From Methylacidiphilaceae bacterium (GTDB lineage Bacteria; Verrucomicrobiota; Verrucomicrobiia; Methylacidiphilales; Methylacidiphilaceae), in assembly GCA_028687155.1 (NCBI GenBank), contig JAQUAR010000031.1:1-9790 (forward strand): a stretch of 9,790 nucleotides of DNA, written 5' to 3'. Below the pieces are notes generated by a model. The model saw only the letters and a list, made by a program, of their open reading frames with translations, was not told the DNA's origin and made no database searches. Position numbers and translations under genes: made by a program. Positions 7,378 through 9,790 of the stretch are shown piece by piece. Numbering within the stretch: the first letter of the stretch is position 1; each line of letters starts with the position of its first letter.

Positions 7378-7967
7378 CGGAGCAGAAACGCGTTCTCCTG
7401 GGCATCCTCCTGGCGACAGGGGTGGGATGGCTGCTGCTCGCCTGGTTGCCTCTGCAAAAGCTCGGGCCGGCCAGCGGGTCGGCCGATGGAGCCCCCTTCG
7501 GACGCGCGGCCATCGGCGGCCAAATCTACGCGGCCAACGGATGTGCCTCCTGTCACACGCAGGTTGTTCGGCCGCCGAATCTAGGGTCCGATATTGCTCG
7601 AGGTTGGGGGGCGCGTCGGACGCTACCGTCGGATTATCGAGAGGAGCATATCATCCCCTTGGGCGTGCTTCGTCTAGGGCCCGATCTTTCCGACGTGGGA
7701 GAGCGCCGCACCGATCCCCACTGGTACTATCGCTTTTTGTACGATCCTCGGGCTACCTATCCGGGCACGGTCATGCCGTCCTACCGGTACCTTTTTGCGC
7801 GTGTCCCGCTGTTGGGAACCTCTCTACCCGACTCCCTTCCCCTGGCCGGCCGAGATGCGCCGCCGCCAGGGTTCCAGGTCGTGCCCAGCCCAGAGGCACG
7901 AGCCCTGGTGGCCTATCTGCTCTCCCTCAAGAGAGTTCCGCCCGAGGAGGCGGGCAAGACACCATGA
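7374..7967 (+). CDS. CcoO-like membrane-anchored monoheme cytochrome c
   Basis: A 197-residue protein. An N-terminal membrane helix (about 7-25) anchors a periplasmic domain with heme site C57-A-S-C60-H61, followed at once by TQVVRP (62-67), the hallmark CHTQ-x-VRP of CcoO (cbb3 oxidase subunit II). Further CcoO features are LRLGPDLSDVGERR and DPHWYYRFLYDPR, then GTVMPSYRYLF, where M134 is the expected axial heme ligand. In cbb3 oxidase this subunit passes electrons from CcoP to CcoN. Here the adjacent CcoN-like protein cannot accept them, so the heme probably serves electron transfer between other carriers. The start is GTG 7374, overlapping the preceding TGA as GTGA, with GGAGGGAG about 10 nt upstream. 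An upstream in-frame extension to 7287 would lie inside the CcoN-like gene and is rejected. The stop overlaps the next start as ATGA. Confidence 0.9.
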   Translation: MTEQKRVLLGILLATGVGWLLLAWLPLQKLGPASGSADGAPFGRAAIGGQIYAANGCASCHTQVVRPPNLGSDIARGWGARRTLPSDYREEHIIPLGVLRLGPDLSDVGERRTDPHWYYRFLYDPRATYPGTVMPSYRYLFARVPLLGTSLPDSLPLAGRDAPPPGFQVVPSPEARALVAYLLSLKRVPPEEAGKTP

Positions 7968-8623
7968 ATTGCGAAGACCAGCCCGAGAGAAGGGTCCAGG
8001 AGACCTCTTCGGAAGAGCGCCTCCCCTGTTTCTTCCTGGTCTTTGCGACCGTCATCGTGCTCTTCGCGGCCGCCTTTTTCCTCCGATATAGCGGGGGCCT
8101 GCGTTGGGACGTCTATGACGCGAGCGGGTATCTTGCCGGCATTCCCCGGCCGGCTGTAACCAGTGCCGCGACCGCTGTGCCCGCGGGCGGGCCGGCGCAA
8201 AAGCCCGCAGCAGCCAACCCGATCGAAGTTGGCCGGGACGTCTACCAAGCCAATTGCGCCGCCTGTCATCAGCCCACCGGTCAGGGGATGAGCGGCCAGT
8301 TCCCTCCGGTCGCTGGCTCGGACTGGGTGAATGGGGATCCGCGGGTACTGACGGCGATGGTCCTTGGTGGCTTACAGGGACCCGTCCAGGTTGCAGGAGC
8401 GGAATACAACGGGATGATGCCGGCTTGGAAGACGGTGCTCAGCGATGCCAAGATCGCGGCGGTCCTCACCTTTCTGCGTCAGTCGTGGGGCAATCACGGC
8501 TCCGCCGTCGAGGAGGGCCAGGTGAAGTCGATCCGAGCGGAGACGGCAAGTCACGCGGCGCCCTGGAAGGTCGAGGAGGTAGAGACCCTTGCCGGCAAGA
8601 GTGCGGGGAAGGAAGCAAAATAG
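7964..8623 (+). CDS. Membrane-anchored class I monoheme cytochrome c
   Basis: A 219-residue protein with a hydrophilic N-terminus (1-20) and one membrane helix (about 22-41, FFLVFATVIVLFAAAFF). An Ala/Pro/Gly-rich linker (about 58-86) leads into a class I cytochrome c domain with C98-A-A-C101-H102 and a likely axial M152 (NGMMPAW), then LSDAKIAAVLTFLRQSWGN. A charged tail of about 40 residues follows. It resembles the CcoP or caa3-associated type of cytochrome domain, with only one heme where CcoP has two. It follows the CcoO-like gene with a 4-nt ATGA overlap. The likely role is electron transfer between ACIII/CcoO-like heme and the aa3 oxidase encoded next (inference from position). A basic or acidic docking face cannot be judged from sequence alone. 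Confidence 0.9.
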   Translation: MNCEDQPERRVQETSSEERLPCFFLVFATVIVLFAAAFFLRYSGGLRWDVYDASGYLAGIPRPAVTSAATAVPAGGPAQKPAAANPIEVGRDVYQANCAACHQPTGQGMSGQFPPVAGSDWVNGDPRVLTAMVLGGLQGPVQVAGAEYNGMMPAWKTVLSDAKIAAVLTFLRQSWGNHGSAVEEGQVKSIRAETASHAAPWKVEEVETLAGKSAGKEAK

Positions 8624-8698
8624 GCCGCAAAAGCGGGCGTCCGTCCGGCCTGTCTCCTCTGGGGAAGGGAGAGACCCCCGGGCGAACCCCTAGGCAAG

Positions 8699-8737
8699 AA
8701 TCCTCCAAAAGTCGCTTGTGCGGGTAGAAATCCTCCA
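8699..8737 (+). repeat. Direct repeat AATCCTCCA, two copies 30 nt apart
   Basis: AATCCTCCA occurs at 8699-8707 and 8729-8737. The second copy can also fold locally with TGGAG (CTCCA 8733-8737, TGGAG 8743-8747). The CCTCC core is complementary to the Shine-Dalgarno core GGAGG at 8869-8873 in the same leader. Confidence 0.55.
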
Positions 8738-8762
8738 GGGATTGGAGAGGCTTGGGCGCAAA

Positions 8763-8796
8763 CTTGTTAGGACAAGCGGAGTAAAAAAATCTTGTC
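8763..8796 (+). repeat. Overlapping inverted repeats in the ctaD leader
   Basis: CTTGT (8763-8767) pairs with ACAAG (8772-8776) across a 4-nt loop. The same right arm extended as GACAAG (8771-8776) pairs perfectly with CTTGTC (8791-8796) across a 14-nt A-rich loop. The two pairings exclude one another. It could be an operator or an RNA switch-like fold, or chance. Confidence 0.4.
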
Positions 8797-8866
8797 AGCG
8801 TGAGCGGAAACCATTCTGTTGTAGCGTAAGGAAGCAACGGGAGAATTTAGCGTTCTAAAAGCCATG

Positions 8867-8874
8867 AAGGAGGG
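8867..8874 (+). promoter_or_regulatory. Ribosome binding site of ctaD, deciding a GTG start
   Basis: AAGGAGGG lies 7 nt before GTG 8882. An in-frame ATG at 8864 overlaps this site and has no Shine-Dalgarno of its own, so GTG 8882 is preferred. Confidence 0.75.
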
Positions 8875-8881
8875 AACGGGA

Positions 8882-9790
8882 GTGCCGCAGGAAAGGAACG
8901 AGCAGGGGGTTGCGACAGGGGGGGTGCATGCCGGAGGGAGCGGAGCCACCGTGCATGGAGCCGGCCATCACGAGCACCAGGTTGAGCTATCGTGGTGGAG
9001 GCGTTACGTCTTTTCCACCGACCATAAGGTGATCGGCATCCAGTACATGATCACCTCTCTGTTCGTTGCCCTCTTCGGCTTCGGACTGATGGTGGTGATG
9101 CGTTGGCAGCTCTCTTTCCCAGGAAAGCCCGTGCCGGTCATCGGTCCCCTCTTGACGGCGGTCTTCGGCCCCAACATGGCTCCCGGGGGCGTGATGACCC
9201 CGAATCTCTACAACTCCTTCGGAGCCATCCACGGAACGATGATGATCTTCATGGCGATCGTTCCGGCACTCTTCGCCGGCTTCGGCAACTTCGTGGTCCC
9301 CTTGCAGATTGGTGCCCCGGACATGGCCTTTCCTCGCCTCAACATGGCGAGCTTCTGGAGCTTCTTCGTGGGTGTGGTGATCATGCTCGGGAGCTTCCTG
9401 GTTCCCGGAGGAGCCGCGAAGTCGGGTTGGACCTCTTATCCTCCCCTGGCCGATATCGCCGACACGGGAATGGGCTTCGAACCGATTCTCAACGGGCAGA
9501 CTCTCTGGCTGATCGGCATGGCCTTCAATATTACCGGATCGCTTCTCGGCTCGATCAATATCATTGCCACGATCATTCAGCTTCGTGCCCCCGGCCTGCA
9601 GTGGATGCGGCTGCCGGTCTTCGTCTGGTCCGAGCTGGTCACGGCGTTTCTCTTGCTCCTGGCGTTTCCGCCGCTCGAATCGGCGGCGATCATGCAGCTC
9701 ATGGACCGGCTTTTCGGGACAAGCTTCTTCTCGCCCGACGGCCTCATCATCGGAGGGCGCCACTGGCCGGGGAGCGGGGGCGGCTCCGCC
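8882..9790 (+). CDS. ctaD: Cytochrome c oxidase subunit I, aa3 type (3'-truncated by window)
   Basis: 303 codons from GTG 8882, open to the window end. After a soluble N-terminus of about 37 residues with five His (16, 25, 29, 30, 32) comes YVFSTDHKVIGIQY, the standard start of heme-copper oxidase subunit I. H117 in NSFGAIHGTMM is the TM2 low-spin heme a ligand. N136, D147 and N154 (GNFVVPLQIGAPD ... PRLN) keep the 11- and 7-residue spacing of the D-channel entrance N121/D132/N139 of Rhodobacter sphaeroides oxidase, so this is an A-family proton-pumping oxidase. TM5 is followed by the LMDRLFGTSFF loop; the TM6 HPEVY site with the CuB/Tyr ligands lies beyond the window. The protein reduces O2 to water at heme a3/CuB in the cytoplasmic membrane. 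No coxB (CuA subunit) or SCO gene precedes it within the window. The minus-strand open frame over this region is a shadow. Confidence 0.96.
   Translation, partial: MPQERNEQGVATGGVHAGGSGATVHGAGHHEHQVELSWWRRYVFSTDHKVIGIQYMITSLFVALFGFGLMVVMRWQLSFPGKPVPVIGPLLTAVFGPNMAPGGVMTPNLYNSFGAIHGTMMIFMAIVPALFAGFGNFVVPLQIGAPDMAFPRLNMASFWSFFVGVVIMLGSFLVPGGAAKSGWTSYPPLADIADTGMGFEPILNGQTLWLIGMAFNITGSLLGSINIIATIIQLRAPGLQWMRLPVFVWSELVTAFLLLLAFPPLESAAIMQLMDRLFGTSFFSPDGLIIGGRHWPGSGGGSA

Larger units (their letters stand above)
8624..8881 (+). other. Non-coding gap and ctaD leader
   Basis: This is the only long gap in the window (258 nt), with no convincing gene on either strand. The first half is GC-rich with short imperfect hairpins (CCGC-AAAA-GCGG at 8625-8636, GTCTC/GAGAC at 8652-8675) and no following T-run, so no clear intrinsic terminator. 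The second half (about 8760-8870) is richer in A/T, with A7 at 8783-8789 and a TTGTCA at 8792-8797 that could be a -35 box; no good -10 box is seen at 16-18 nt. ctaD may therefore have its own promoter, but this is weakly supported. Confidence 0.55.

Noticed and set aside
8625..8675. Possible intrinsic terminator after the cytochrome c gene
   Set aside because: The hairpins are short (4-5 bp) or have long loops and are not followed by a T-run.
8864..8866. ATG start for ctaD
   Set aside because: It overlaps the Shine-Dalgarno for GTG 8882 and has none of its own.
8987..9763. 258-codon open frame on the minus strand
   Set aside because: It is the antisense shadow of ctaD, whose plus-strand frame has clear oxidase motifs; the minus-strand product is a low-complexity, charged, His/Glu/Arg-rich sequence with no recognisable fold.
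1..9790. CRISPR array, tRNA/rRNA, insertion sequence or attachment site
   Set aside because: No regularly spaced repeats, RNA gene signatures, transposase frames or terminal inverted repeats were seen.

Overview
The window is a high-GC, gene-dense, single-strand (+) stretch of a bacterial respiratory gene cluster. It runs from the 3' part of the alternative complex III (ACIII) genes into the 5' part of an aa3-type cytochrome c oxidase gene. ACIII linked to heme-copper oxidase genes is typical of quinone-based aerobic respiration without a bc1 complex. It is found in Verrucomicrobiota, Acidobacteriota, Planctomycetota, Bacteroidota and others. The protein features and GC content would suit a GC-rich verrucomicrobial or acidobacterial lineage, but the sequence alone does not fix the taxon.

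Layout: (1) 1-1596, C-terminal half of ActB, with the end of the molybdopterin-oxidoreductase-like domain and a ferredoxin-like domain for three [4Fe-4S] and one [3Fe-4S] cluster. (2) 1623-3635, ActC (NrfD-like quinol-interacting membrane subunit) fused in frame to ActD. (3) 3649-4260, ActE, monoheme cytochrome c. (4) 4263-5471, ActF, the second NrfD-like membrane subunit. (5) 5486-5899, a small single-TM coiled-coil protein. (6) 5920-7377, a polytopic membrane protein that looks like CcoN (cbb3 oxidase subunit I) but has lost almost every heme and CuB histidine. (7) 7374-7967, a CcoO-like monoheme cytochrome c with its heme site intact. (8) 7964-8623, a membrane-anchored class I monoheme cytochrome c. 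(9) 8624-8881, the only long non-coding gap, with repeats and an A/T-richer leader. (10) 8882-9790, the N-terminal 303 codons of CtaD/CoxA (aa3 subunit I), running off the window.

How they work together: ACIII oxidises menaquinol or ubiquinol at ActC and passes electrons through the ActB Fe-S chain to ActE heme c. From there they go to a cytochrome c and on to the oxidase. The genes between actF and ctaD encode a catalytically dead CcoN-like scaffold, a CcoO-like cytochrome and a second cytochrome c, instead of the SCO/CoxB genes often seen there. They look like an electron-bridging module that could wire ACIII to the aa3 oxidase in a supercomplex. That module, together with the ActC-ActD fusion, is the most unusual content of the window. 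Genes 5486-8623 are tightly packed, with 4-nt stop/start overlaps, so they are probably one transcript with the act genes. ctaD has its own leader.
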